Position numbers and translations under genes: made by a program. Positions 25,101 to 37,256 of a DNA stretch of 64,000 bases are shown piece after piece (the stretch's first letter is position 1; every line of letters starts with the position of its first letter). The notes under the pieces are model-generated. The model was given only the letters and a program-made list of their open reading frames with translations. It did no database searches and was not told the DNA's origin. Where the stretch lies: assembly GCF_048128805.1 (NCBI RefSeq), contig NC_136000.1, positions 13,040,854 to 13,104,853 of the forward strand. The letters run 5' to 3'. The stretch is from Centroberyx gerrardi. Its lineage: Eukaryota; Chordata; Actinopteri; Beryciformes; Berycidae.

Positions 25101-28100
25101 TCGGAGCAAACCTGGCTCAAAATCACACCCACCACCCCATATATACAAAAAAAAATTACAGGAAAGGAAAGTCTTTCATGATACACTGTGGTTTAGTTTA
25201 GATAGCTGTGACAACTGGGCTCAGTAGACGAGTATATTTATTATGTGTGAACTTAAGATAACATGCTGTTGTATTTTCATAGACTTTGGGTTTTCCCATT
25301 TATTACCTGGTTTTTGTTCCTATGAACCAAAATACATATGCGCCGGACAATGAATGGTTCATTGAGACCATGAACACTGTGTTTTCACTGGGTGGAGACA
25401 TGATGCAGCCCGACATCCCAAACAGTTTCCTTAGACTGCTGTCAGAGGGTGAGAAAACCACACACTCCACTTCTTCTGTGTTGCTCCTGTGTTCTAATAT
25501 TAAATTAGTTGAGTTCAGTTATTTGATACTGATATTGAATTGAATTCTTAAATTCTTTATTTCTTCTCTTTATTGGTCCAGGCTTTGACAACGTGGATGA
25601 GGACCTGCAGTTGAGGCTGTTTGCTGTGGATTCATATGTGTCTCTACTGCAAGGAGAGCCTGCCAAACTGCCTCAGCGCTTCCTACAAGTCATCAGCTGG
25701 GTGAGCACTGCTGGCTTTATTTTAATATAGTTTGTATAATGCTTATATAATAATAATTATAATAATAAAACCAAAGTTTTATGAATTATTAAAGTGCTTT
25801 ATAGGAACGTATGACAACAAGAATAGTACAATGTATAAGGAGAGAAAAACAGCAACTCCATTCAAATGAAAATTGGTTAGAAAAAATCTAAAAATAAGAC
25901 AAAAACATAAGAAACAACACAAGATTAAAAGTGAGCCAAATCAAAAACGGTTACATAAAAGTCAATAAAATGTTTTTTAAGATGTGTTTTAAAAAATGAT
26001 AAAGAATTAGCTGGCCTGAGTTCCTCAAACAGGTCAGTCCATAGTTTAGAGACCCTGAAGGCAAAAGCACAGTCAGTCTCGATTCTGTCTGTCTGTCAGT
26101 TTGACTTTTCAGTCGGACAATCAGAAGTGCCCTGTCAGACGATCTCAAGCGGCGCCCCGGCTCATAGGGATCGAAGAAGTCTGCAGTGTAGCCAGGGACC
26201 AGACTTAGCTGAGCTTTTAGCTGATCAGTAAAATCTTAAAATCAATTTATCGTCTAACTGGTAGCCAGTGGAGAGGTGCTGTCTCTTTATTTGGCACCAG
26301 TTGAAATCCTAGCTGCTGTATTCTGAATGAGCTGGAGACATGAGAGTGAGTTTTGACGAGAATGACTTATTCTTAGGCAAGAATAGAGGGAGCTGCAGTG
26401 GTGTAAACAAGATGAGATACAAAGCATGAATAACCTTCTCTAAATCTGTGGTGGATTAAAAACAACTTGATTGTTGATCTGTTTCTCTGTTGTTAGAAGT
26501 GAGACGGTACTACTCTACCTGTTCTTCAGAAAGTCAAGTGACCATCAAAAATCACTCCTGAGTTTCTCCTTCCACCTTAATGAGATTCACCTCATAGTAT
26601 TTCAAACACACTACAGTTTTGTCCCTTGTCTGCTATGCACAGGTTCTAGGTGAATACTCTCATTTGAGGGAGGGACTTGAAGCGGCCACAGTGCTGAGAC
26701 TCCTGGCCAAGCTGTTGGACATGAAGCGCACCAGCAGCGAAACCAAGAGCTGGGTCCTAATGGCCATGACCAAGATCAGCGAGGGTCCTGCCTGTGTGTG
26801 TGTGGCTCAGGAGGTTTCTGAAAGATACAGCGGGTCCCTGGACACAGTGCTGAGACAGAGGGTCCAGGAGCTGCAGCACCTCAGCCAAGGCTCAGAGCTT
26901 CGGGACAGGGTGCTGCCTCGAAACGCCGGCCTGGAGCCCCTGGAGGTGAGGTACAGCTAGGGCTGCACTGTTAATTATGTGTAAATGTATATTGTGATTT
27001 TAATGTGGTTTCCAATTAATAATCATAGAAAATCGGCATATAATATAGGGTAGAATGTCAGCTACAGTTGAAAATAGTCAAGATGTTCGTATAAGATGTC
27101 AAAAGTACAGGAAATATTTTTTTTCTCTTATCTAGACTAATTATTGTTAATTGGGATTATTACTTCAGCCATAAGCATACAGCCTTAGGTACAGCACATC
27201 TACAGCAGATCTGCATCAACCAAGTAATTCCTAGTATTTGTTTCAACATGCTTGGAGTAACCTGATGGGTTGGTTTACCACATTAGGATAATTCAGATAC
27301 TGTCAGATAAGCTAACAACCACTGAAGAATATACTAAACTAAACAAATTGTCCTATGTGGCAAACTAAACCCATCTGGCAGCTAAGAAGCCTGAAAATAA
27401 TACATGAAACGTTTTTGCAAGCACTGTTTAACCCAGGTCTGATCAATAGTTCATGATAGTATTTCCTTGATCCCAAGTTTACAACTCCTTCATTTCAAAA
27501 TGTTCAGTTTTGGCTGTTGGAAGTTGTTTGGCAAGATGAAACTTGTTGTGGTAATTTGCTTAAATTGCTGAGATCTAATTTCACTTGGCATCATGTTATT
27601 TGCCAGGTGGATTCTTCTCTGTCATTTTTGGATGGATTTGTGTCTGAGGCGTTGGCTGCTGGTGCTGCTCCTTACAAGCCTCCCCATCAGCGTCAAGAGG
27701 AGCTAGCTCAAGCAAAAGGTAAATCACCTATACAGTCTGTGGCTGTGCCAGATTTGGCAGCATGTTCACTGCCTTGTTCTGGTATGTTCTGACTGTGTGG
27801 TTTCCCTCAGCTCTGAGCCTGGAGCCATACGGCCTGTCCCTGCCTATCAGCATGTCCTCCTGCAGCATCGCAGACAGACAGTCTCCTACACTGTTATCCA
27901 TGAGCTCAGGTCTATCAGGCAACAGCACTGATCTCTCACACAAAGGAGGGTATGTGGACACAACATGAAGACTCCTAGTCTAACAAATTAGGATATCACC
28001 GGTGTAGTTATGCTACATGTTTTTTGGTTGATTACCTATCGATTGATATCTTATGTTTTTTTTAGCACTGCAACTCTGAAGCTGGATGGAGTGAAGAGGG

Positions 28101-31100
28101 TGTGGGGGAGGGAGGGCTATCTGGCCCAGAAGGAACCTCTGGAGGAGAGTGCCCAAGTTGAGGTTCCCAGTCCCCTGCGGTCACCCAGCCAGCAGAAGGG
28201 GGCCGATAGCACCCACAGCCAGACTCCCACTCCGACGCCCACTCCCGAGCCCGAACAAGAGAAACAGCAGCTGGCCTCGTCGCTTTTTGTCGGCCTTGGC
28301 TCCCAAAGCTCTGTGTGTCTGGTGAGCTTGCAAATTCTTCTAAATGGCTCGTCTGTATCTGCTTGAAATGAATACTACAACAATTATGTCTTGTTACAAC
28401 TTGAAGTTTGCTTTCTAACAGATGGGAAAGTCAGAGCCAACGCCCCAGCGATTCAGAAGAAAAGCCAAAGGTCAGGGCTCGTCCTCGGCTGCCAGCGAGC
28501 AATTATCTAACTCTACTCATAGCACTGTGGATAACTTGCTGTGCAACAACCTACTGGATTCAACCGTCACCTCAGAACTGGCTGTTTCCACACCCAAACA
28601 GACCTCCCAGCTCCCTCAGGGCCTCACGACTACTAATGGCACCTGTGACGTAGAAGGGGATTTAATTGAGGGGACCGTTATGGGAAGCGGTCCGTCTCTC
28701 TTCGATGGTAACGGTATGGTAGCTGTTGATCCGGCTGCACACAAAGACCCAGACAGACCCAAGGACTTATGCCTCAGCTCCCATCTGCCTGCAGAGCTGT
28801 CGGGGCTGTCCCGCTCAGAAATCACCCCTCTCTGCTCCAACCAAAGCCTGGATCTCTCAGCCTGTCATGTGCAGAAAGAGGATGCCTTACTGCTCGTCAT
28901 TTTCATTGCCAACTCCTCTGACTCTGCCGTTAAACAGATGCTACTACAGATAGACTCAGGAGAGCTTGAGGTAATTTATCGAGTATCAGTAAAAAGAACG
29001 CACACCCAGCGAGGTGCAGACATGAGGCTTTTGTGATATTTCGACTTGTGAAGAAAATTCAAGTTGCACACTCTTCTCTTTTCTTTTAGTTTTGTGCGTT
29101 ATTTTATTAGTTATTATTTGGGTTAAAGCTTGAAACTAAAAGAAAAGAGACGAGTGTGCGACTTGAATCTTCTGTATAAGTGGTAATTTACCAAGCAGAA
29201 AATGATTAATGAACTTTGATGTTATCCTCATCAGTCTTTCATATTAAAGGAGGGTTTTTGCTGTTTTTCTTTCAGGTATCCTGTGTGTCTGACAGTCCAG
29301 TGGAGGAGGTGCGACGCCACAGTGTAGCGGTGTGCCAGTATTCCCTGATCATGAAGAGGCCCTCGGCTCACGTGGAAGTGACTGGGACGGTTTCCTACCA
29401 GTTGCCTGTTGGGGAACCACAGGCAGTGCAGTTTTCATACAGACTCTCCCTAACCAACTTCATCAGGTACACTATTTTCCACCTTCTTAATTTAGTTAAG
29501 TACGGCCTTGCGGACTCAAAGTGTATTGGTTGCTTACTTTTGTCTCTCATCTCTCCTGTTGCTGTGTTGGAGCAGACCTCTGACTGTGTCCACAGAGGAG
29601 TATGGAGCAATGTGGCTGGCCTTCTCCCACGATACAAAGCAGAACCTGACACTCTTAAACGATGGCCCAGATCCTCTCACAGCCACTCTAAATGTACTGA
29701 GGAAGAAACTTCAGCTTCATGTCGTGGACATCATAGGTGAACAGACGTTTATTTCCCTCTCTGAATTGAAATCTCAGTTCAATAGTCAGTTCAAATGAGA
29801 TGTTCATTATAGCCAACATTATTTTTTGTATGATTTCATATTTAATGTATATGATAATCAGTGTTGTGGGTGACATGTCACTTGGCAATGTGTTGGAATA
29901 CTCAGATTACTTTTTAGTGGTAACCAGTAACTTAACATGTTTGTTTTTCAGTTCTTGTATGTGTGTTATTAGTTTGTTTAATTTTTGTTAGTGCAAATTT
30001 AAAAAAAAGTAGAAAAACGTCAAAATCCTGCAGCATTTTTATTTTTTTTAATTTATCCTTTATTTAGCCAGGAAGGTCCCATTGAGATACAGGATCTCTT
30101 CTTCCAGGGAGTCCTGGTCAAGATGGTAGCTTAAACAGTTTCACATAAAAAAACAGTTTCACAAAACCCCCCCCAAAAAAACAATCTCACATGGTAGAAC
30201 ACATATAATACATAAAAGCTACACAAGGGAAAAAGTAAGGGAAGAGAAGCATACAGGCCATACCATCGATATCCGTAACACAGTCCATCTCAAGTCAAGG
30301 TTATATAAAACAGCAACACTTTTCCTTCAGGGCAGTTTGTAAAAGACCTTTAAAGGTATTCAAAGAAGGGAGTGCTTCTAAGGTAATGGTATTTTGCAAC
30401 TCATTCCATGCCCAAGGTGCATAAAAGGAGAAAGCGGTTTTACCAAGCTCTGAGTGCACCCTGGGGACATTTAAAGAATCTGATTAGTAGATCTAGTGTT
30501 ATAGTTGCTGGTATGATAGGATAAAAGGTTGGAGATATAAGTAGATAGTTTTCCTAGCAATGTCTTAACAATAAATAGCAACATGTGTATTTTTCTCCTC
30601 TGGTATAGAGAGGACCATCCTAGGGATTCATATAAAATGCAATGGTGAGTGCGTGAGCCTGCACTACAAAGCGTAATTCAGCGTGATATGCAGAATCCAG
30701 TTTTTTAAGTAGGGATGAAGTTGCATGCATGTAAATCACATCGCCATAATCTAATACAGTTAGAAATGAGCTTTGCACAATTTTCTTTCTGGCTTCAAAT
30801 GGAAAACATTTTTTTAAACGGATGAAAAAGCCCAGTTTAGGCCTAAGCTTTTTCAACAGATTATCAACATGCACATTAAAAGCCAACTTTTCATCAAGCC
30901 ATATGCCTAGGTATTTATAAGAGGTGACTCTTTCTATACATGTACCTTCTAATGTCAAGATAGTGGGATCAGCTGCTTTAGAGCGAGAACGAGTGAAGGT
31001 CATATATTTGGTCTTTTTTGAATTTAGGACCAGATTTAGTTTTAACAGTGAAAGCTGCAGTGATTGAAAAGCATCCTGCAAGAGCTCTATGGCTTGATTC

Positions 31101-32525
31101 AAAGAGGGTGCCATCGTATAAATGATTGTGTCGTCAGCGTACATATGTATCTTAGCTGGATTTATTCCATGACCTAAGTCATTTATAAAAATAGAGAATA
31201 AGATAGGAGCTAAAATAGATCCTTGAGGGACACCTTTGTTTACTGTAAATGAGGCTGAGGTATAGTTTTCTAACGAGACACACTGAGTTATATCGGATAG
31301 ATATTCTTAAACCAATTTAGAGCCATTTCACTAAGGCCTATACAGCTAAGTCTCTGTAATAGCAGTTCGTGATCTACAGAGTCGAACGCTTTAGACAAAT
31401 CAACAAATAGAGCTGCACAGTGCTTTTTGCTATCTAAAGAATTGATGATATCATTAGTAACTAGCATAGTCGCTGTTATAGTACTATGACCTGATCTAAA
31501 ACCTGACTGAAATTCACTGAGAATATTATTTTCAGATAAGAACTGTTTTAATTGGTCATTTACAAGAGATTCAAATACTTTGGCCATAACAGACAGTCTG
31601 GGAATAGGACGGTAATTATTTAAGTCAGAAGGGTCTCCACCCTTTAATAAAGGGAGAACCATAGCTGGTTTCCAGGTACTGGGTATGATGTTGGAGCATA
31701 AGCTAAGATTAAAAACAGAAGCAATAGGCACTGCAATAATATCTGCAGCAATTTTTAAAAAGTAAGGCTCTATCTTATCTGGGCCTGGAGATTTTTTACA
31801 GTCCAGGGTTAATAGAGCTTTGTGAACTTGCGAGGTTAAGATAGGAGTAAAAGTGAACAGTTGAGCAGGGCAACATGGGACAGGCTCAGAGTTTCCTTTT
31901 GCACTATGTACTCCTATGTACTTCCTTTCATGCAGGCATGCTGCTAATTGAAAAAAACAAAATCCAAGCATGCTTGATATAAATGAGATTTACTGTTATA
32001 AAAACAGAGCAGAAGTTATGCATTGCATTTTAAAACAATGATCAAAATACACTTGGCAGCACAAGCCATATTCCTATGGCTTTGTTTTTTGGAAGTGGAT
32101 AACACAAAAGTACTCTAACCAGTTACTTTTAATGAAGAGTAACCAATAACATAACTAGTTACTTTTTAAGGTAAGTAACAAAATAAAGTAACCAATTACT
32201 TTTAGAAGTAGTTTAGCCCAACACTGGTAATAACATGAAGAATGCACATTTTAAAATTGATAATACGTATGTACAAGGACCAAAGGTTTATGACATATAG
32301 GTTGATATGTGTTAATTGTAAGCAACAAATGCATACCTACACTCTTGTATCATTTTCCCTGTAGGGCTGGAGGGGATCGTAGCTTGCCGGCTCCTCCAGG
32401 GGCAGCCATGTCTGATGCACTGCCGTATCCATGCCGGCGCCCTGGCTGTGTGGCTGCGCTCTCCGGTCGCTGACCTGCCCGACTGCCTGCTGTACCACTG
32501 TCAGAGGGCTTTACAGGAGCACTGA
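22119..32525 (+). CDS. ap4e1: AP-4 complex subunit epsilon-1 (complete, 21 exons, 1136 aa)
   Basis: Large subunit of the AP-4 adaptor, which sorts cargo such as ATG9A out of the trans-Golgi network. Exons: 22119-22259, 22472-22543, 22680-22803, 22961-23034, 23191-23312, 23513-23672, 23856-24022, 24146-24219, 24321-24443, 24545-24654, 24750-24889, 25336-25448, 25582-25700, 26643-26945, 27607-27718, 27811-27949, 28066-28321, 28422-28970, 29276-29466, 29576-29736, 32365-32525. Start MSDVVEKTLTALPSL matches the human start. The adaptin trunk fills exons 2-14 (e.g. YCEMLGYEASFSYIHAIKLA, LKYLGLKALTYVVQQD); exons 15-18 are a Ser/Pro-rich hinge with the conserved GAAPYKPPHQRQEE; exons 19-21 form the ear. 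Human is 1137 aa. Intron 11 is AT-AC; the last intron is 2.6 kb because of nested elements. Confidence 0.95.
23108..23158 (+). repeat. (TTATC)n microsatellite in ap4e1 intron 4
   Basis: Runs of TTATC follow AATAAAGTG at 23105, with one interruption (TGATTT). The layout suggests the tail of a retroposed copy, which I cannot identify. Confidence 0.7.
24890..25335 (+). other. AT-AC (U12-type) intron 11 of ap4e1
   Basis: The upstream exon ends ...GCAGAAAA and the intron begins ATATCCTTTT, an exact match to the minor-spliceosome 5' consensus; no GT donor is available nearby. It ends ...CAAAATAC, after which ATATGCGCCGGAC restores the conserved AEKYAPDNEWF. A branch-site-like TTCCTATGAAC lies 10-20 bases before the end. 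The frame closes only with this choice (phase 2). Confidence 0.88.
25790..26520. repeat. Probable LINE-derived fragment in ap4e1 intron 13
   Basis: Contains landmarks such as CTGGTAGCCAGTGGAGAG and CTGCTGTATTCTGAATGAGC that I recognise from an abundant fish retroelement region. No open frame is preserved; limits are approximate. Confidence 0.4.
29053..29174. repeat. Long imperfect foldback in ap4e1 intron 18
   Basis: About 41 bases starting at 29053 pair with about 41 bases ending at 29174 with roughly four mismatches, for example TCTCTTTTCTTTTAGTTT against AAACTAAAAGAAAAGAGA; the loop is about 40 bases. It could be a MITE remnant or a transcribed hairpin. Confidence 0.65.
29859..32226. mobile_element. 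hAT-like element (CAGTGTTG ends) split by a LINE
   Basis: Left terminus CAGTGTTG at 29859 and right terminus CAACACTG ending 32226 are inverse; the ends carry the repeated GTAACTAGTTACTTTT-type motif typical of a common fish non-autonomous element. Flanking 8-mers ATGATAAT and GTAATAAC match at five of eight positions, consistent with an aged hAT target duplication. The middle (about 30046-31900) is a later LINE insertion. It lies in the last ap4e1 intron. Confidence 0.6.
30046..31900 (-). mobile_element. Non-LTR retrotransposon (LINE) 3' half with reverse transcriptase, degraded
   Basis: Reverse-strand frames encode a reverse transcriptase: KKSPGPDKIEPYFLK, STWKPAMVLPLLKGGDPSDL, FQSGFRSGHST, ALFVDLSKAFDSVDH, GVPQGSILAPILFSIFINDL and the catalytic MYADDTIIYT, then a C-terminal segment to about 30620. 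A single-base frame change near 31290 splits the frame, so the copy is dead. The 3' end (plus-strand side near 30046) has an A/T-rich tail and a GGAAGGTCCCATTGAGATAC landmark. The 5' end is truncated. It belongs to the CR1/L2/RTE-X group; I cannot resolve the family further. Confidence 0.85.
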
Positions 32526-34475
32526 CCCCTCACTGCCACACCTCCACTGAGGCTGAGGGGCAACTAGACACCTAGACCCTCAACAGCTAAAGAGGAAGGT
32601 ACACAAGTTTGGCCTGACTGCAATGACTTAAAGGAATACAGTGCAAAGCACCGGATGTTGTGCATCCTCATCCTCATAGTACACTGTTTACCATTTGGTT
32701 GTCTCTTCCACTATATGTTACTTAGAAGGTTCCGGTTTTATGTCCATGAATGATATTTATTGCTTTTAAACAGGTGAACTGGTAGATTACATTACAGATT
32801 CTCGAAAGTCATCGCTGGTAATAACCTCAGGGGAAAGTGAATGTGTGTTGAACTCTTCAGTGGATGTCTGGTGTTTCAAAATAACACTAACAAACACAAG
32901 CATGTCTTAAAATGATGAGCGGGCTCCACAATGACTTGAAAACTTAAATGGGTGAAGTAAACAATTATGATATATTTTTGATCTGAAAGGGGAATATATT
33001 TTTCCTGTGCCCCACGTCTGTATGCTGTAGCAAGAGAGATTTTGTCCTGCTTTCTAATTTGTAACTTCATTAGAGAATGAATTGGAAAAGATGGCTGTAC
33101 CATAATCAGGATGGTTTTCTAGGCATGTGGCTACATTTTCTGGTTTAGAGCTTTCAATACTAAGAAGCCCCTTTGGATGCAAATGTTCAGACAAACATTA
33201 TATGAATTAACAAGATTGGTCTCCCATTAACTGCCCACTAAGTAACTAACTCTAAGCTTTACATTTGTATGCTGTTACAGATTAGAGTTTTGGTTCTCTT
33301 CATGTTCAGAAATACTGAATGAACCATGAATTCTTACACTGATTTGTATTTCCATTTAAGATCTTTTGCTGCTTAGCTTTGCTTGTGATAAGCACAGGGA
33401 AGATAGTAGCATCAGCTCAAAGTGACCTGCCCGTGATTCTGTACCAAATCAAAGGTTTCGTTACTTCTAGTGTGCATTTGGCTGAAGTATGATCAGGAAA
33501 ATTTAAGCGGCTGTACCTGTCAATGAAGCAGACTTACATTTACAGAGTTGAGTAAGCTGCCTTTCAAAGGAGAACCTGTTAGTCTCACTGCTAACGTGTC
33601 AGTCCAGTGAAAAGGGATTCACACCCCTGTTTGTCCAAAGGATACGTTCTGTTCATGTTAACCTTGGAGTGCAGCAGTTAAACTCATTACTCTCAGGTCT
33701 TTGATGAGATCGACCATTGAGCTAGCTTGTCTTAAGTACAGCAGTGACAGTGTTATCAAGGTTTCACTTGGCGGTGTCCATGTTGTCCATTTCTAATGCT
33801 GAGGAACGGTGGGAGTTTTCATTTTCCTCCATTTTTTGCAGACGCTGCATTCAATGTAACATGATTATCTATGCACTCATGTTTTCGGTTAGTAAATTCA
33901 CAGCGAGAGGTGGATTCTAGTGGTCTTTGATTATTATATTTTTGTATCAATGCAGTATTTCAAACATATTTATTGGATTTATATTCTTACAAAATATTTT
34001 ATATTAATTTCAACTGAAGAAAACAAAAATCATTCATTGTGCTTGATGTACTGTTTCATTGCCCTGTGCCAGATTTAGTCTGCAGTTTGTAGGACTTGTC
34101 TCAGTCTGTATTATTTAATCCGACTTGAAAGGAACGTTTACCTTTTTTTTTTTTTTTGCTTGTGTGCTGGATTTGAAGCACAGTTTGAAACTAAAGACCC
34201 GTCTAAAACACAAATTTAACCCAACGCCTTATGTTCTAATGCCAAGGTGGCGTGTTTGATTTGTGCCTGTGGTACAGATAAAATAGTTGTTTTTTAGAGT
34301 GCCTGTCATTCCATTCTGCTAACTTATGAATAAATTTGACACATGCAAACTAACTTACTTTTGACTGACTGACCTTTCATTCAATAGAGGCTACTACAGT
34401 ATGTAGGCCTGTAACAGTTACGGAACAGATGTGTTGGACTTGAGGCAAAGGGAGAGGATGTGACAATAAAGAATT
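32526..34475 (+). other. ap4e1 3' UTR
   Basis: Long non-coding stretch with poly(A) signals AATAAA at 34329-34334 and 34465-34470, and a T-rich run near 34144. No other feature seen. Confidence 0.5.
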
Positions 34476-35389
34476 TATGATGTTTTTCCCCTGAGTTCTA
34501 GTCTACATTTATTATTTGGAACTAAAGAATGTAATGGAACTAAAGATTTCTATTGTTTATTGAATGAATTTAATCATTGCTGCTTGTTTTATACATACAC
34601 CAAATGTACAAAATATAAAGGGCATCTTCCTGATATTGAGTTGCAGTCCCTTTTGCACAATCCACGTCAGTTGTCTCAAAGCTTAAAAATCTTCCTCTAA
34701 CTCGTCTGTTGCTCTTTATCTACATCTCCTCCTTGGTGATTGGTATAGATTTAATAATGGAAATCAATAAGGGATAATGGCTGGATTCACCTCATCAGAG
34801 TGCTTCATGAAAAGAGCAAGTGTCCCTAATATTTTCTACATTTAGTGTATACTGAAATTATAACATGTCTTTTACATCTAGCTCACACTACTTACTATAT
34901 TGTACCAGTACTTTGACAATATTTCATACAGGTAACTGCCAAGGCGAAGGAAACACGTCCGTAAATAAGCAATGCAACATATATTTAAGAAGTGGCTCTG
35001 TTTTTTTTGTGGTGCATGTCTTAGCACGCATATGGTCCCATTCTTCCCCTTAGATGGTAAACCATTGTGCTGACGGAAGCAGTCTGGCTCGCATGACAAT
35101 GTCCCCATGCACCGGGTTGAATTGTGTGTTAAACATGAACACAATGAAAGCCATATTGCTGCCTCAAACCAGTTAAACCCCTAAGAAATATTTCAGAATT
35201 GGTGTTTAATGCAAAACAAAGGGTTGAATTTCATATGCAGTATCAGTGTCACGTCTCTCTAAGTCCCAAAACTCCTTCCTTTATTCCTTTATTTTGGCAG
35301 TTACCTGTAGATTTCTCCAATTACTCCCTTCAACATAGACAATACCTATAGGTAATTCTTTGTCAAAAATCTAACGCTGGCTTCGCCTC
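34476..35389. other. Convergent intergenic gap and aromatase 3' UTR
   Basis: ap4e1 and the aromatase gene converge here. I see no gene in it; the aromatase 3' UTR must occupy part of it on the minus strand. Confidence 0.5.
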
Positions 35390-37224
35390 TCAGTGCTGAG
35401 TGTGTTGAGGCGGTGTCGTTCTCGGGATGAAGCGCATGGCCAGGCTGTGTTCGTCCTCCACCGGCTGCTGCGACAGGTTGTTGGTCTGCCGGATGCTGCT
35501 GAGGGTGCAGCCGTGCCGAGGACACACCGTGTAGCGAGACAGCAGAGTGACCAAGATGGCCTTCATCATCACCATGGCGATGTGCTTGCCCACGCAGGAA
35601 CGAGGCCCGCAACCGAAAGGCTGGAAGAAACGACTGGGCACCTGCCAGAGAGAGGAGGTAAAGAATGACCTTGTTTTTTCTTTTTTCCCCGACTCATAAG
35701 TTCTTGCACAACATCCACCAAACTTACTGTTTTGTCAAAGTTCTCCAGGCTGAATTCATTGGGTTTTGAGAAGAATTCAGTCTTGTGCATAAGACCCATG
35801 TTGAGGATAATGTTGGTTCCTTTCCTCACTTCTGTGCCCTCGATGTTGTCATCGTCAAGAGCTTTTCGCATCGTGAAATCGACCACAGGATGGAACCTCA
35901 AAGACTCGTTGATGAAGCTCTCCAGCACTTTAAGGTTCTGATAATCAACGTTTTCTGCGTCTTTATCGCCTGGTAATGAGAATACAACGAGGGATTGTTA
36001 GAATAGTTAGATTTTCACATGCCATAGAGTTAAACTGAGGTTGTAAATCTGTCACCCAAGAGAGTGTTCATCTCCTCCACTATCCTCAGCTCTACTTCAG
36101 GGTTTTGTTTCAGCAGCATGAGCATGAAGAACAGGCTAATGGACAGAGTGTCGGGCGCCGCAATCACCATCTCCAACACACACTGCCTGACGTTCTCGCC
36201 TGAAAGCTCTCCGTGGTTCTGTAGAGCGAACACATACACAACACGACACAACACATGCAGAACAACCTCAGGATGGTCACCCTTTGACACAGATAGTATA
36301 GACTCATCAGAAGAGACGGACCTGGGCAAAGATGAGCTCCGATGCAAAGTCAAGATCATCATCCAGCTTCTCAGATTCAGTAATGGCCTTTCTTTTAATT
36401 TCAACAAGGCTTTCCATTGCATCCTGTAGCTCTTGGCTATTTGGCACAAAAAGCAACAGATTAGTTAGTAGAAATCATACGGCAGATGTTGAATTACTGT
36501 AGTGTGTGAGGGTCTTACGCTGCTCTCTTATGCTTATTGTACAACCATCCAATTTTGAAAAATATATCAGGCTTGATCAGAACTGTTTGCCAGGTCTCAA
36601 AGTAGTTTTGGATCTTCATTAGCAGGTCCTTTGCTGAGTTATGAGGAACAAAAAAAAAAATAGAAACAGAAAGCTGCATCATTTATTTACCAGCAGAAAA
36701 TAACACTGTATGAGTAGGGAGAGTGAACACCCAACTGACCATTGAGAGGCACCCCGAGGAACAGCCTGTTAGAGATGTCCACCACTATGGCCCTCAGCAG
36801 GTTGAGAGCGTCCACATGGCCGGACGGGCCGGTCATGTCCTGCAGCCGGTCCAGGTGTTTGGCTGTGCAGCTCACACAGATTCCCTGTGTCCTCTGCAGA
36901 CCCGGTCCTGTGAGAGCTGTCATACCAAATAACAATAACCAAGTGTTTCAGATACCATGGTCAAAACAGTGCAATGCAGAGGCAGCATTTCAGTCACTGT
37001 CAGACTTTAATTTACATGCCTTTGTTTTAATTTTTAGGTTGTTTTTTTTTGCATAAAAGCATTTGATTTGATTATTTTTGATAGTTTCAAAGTAGAAGTT
37101 GGATTAGTCTCTACAAGTAGAAATGTGTAGAGAGATGTGAAATAAAACATGGTATGTAAGAAAAGTAAATGGAGATTGAGACACCACAATACTCAGACTT
37201 AATCTTTGTACTACTGATATGTGC

Positions 37225-37256
<32 letters not shown>

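Noticed and set aside
30620-31971. Reverse transcriptase as part of a retrovirus or LTR element
   Set aside because: The motifs are of the non-LTR type, there is no protease, integrase, capsid or terminal repeat, and the 3' tail is LINE-like.
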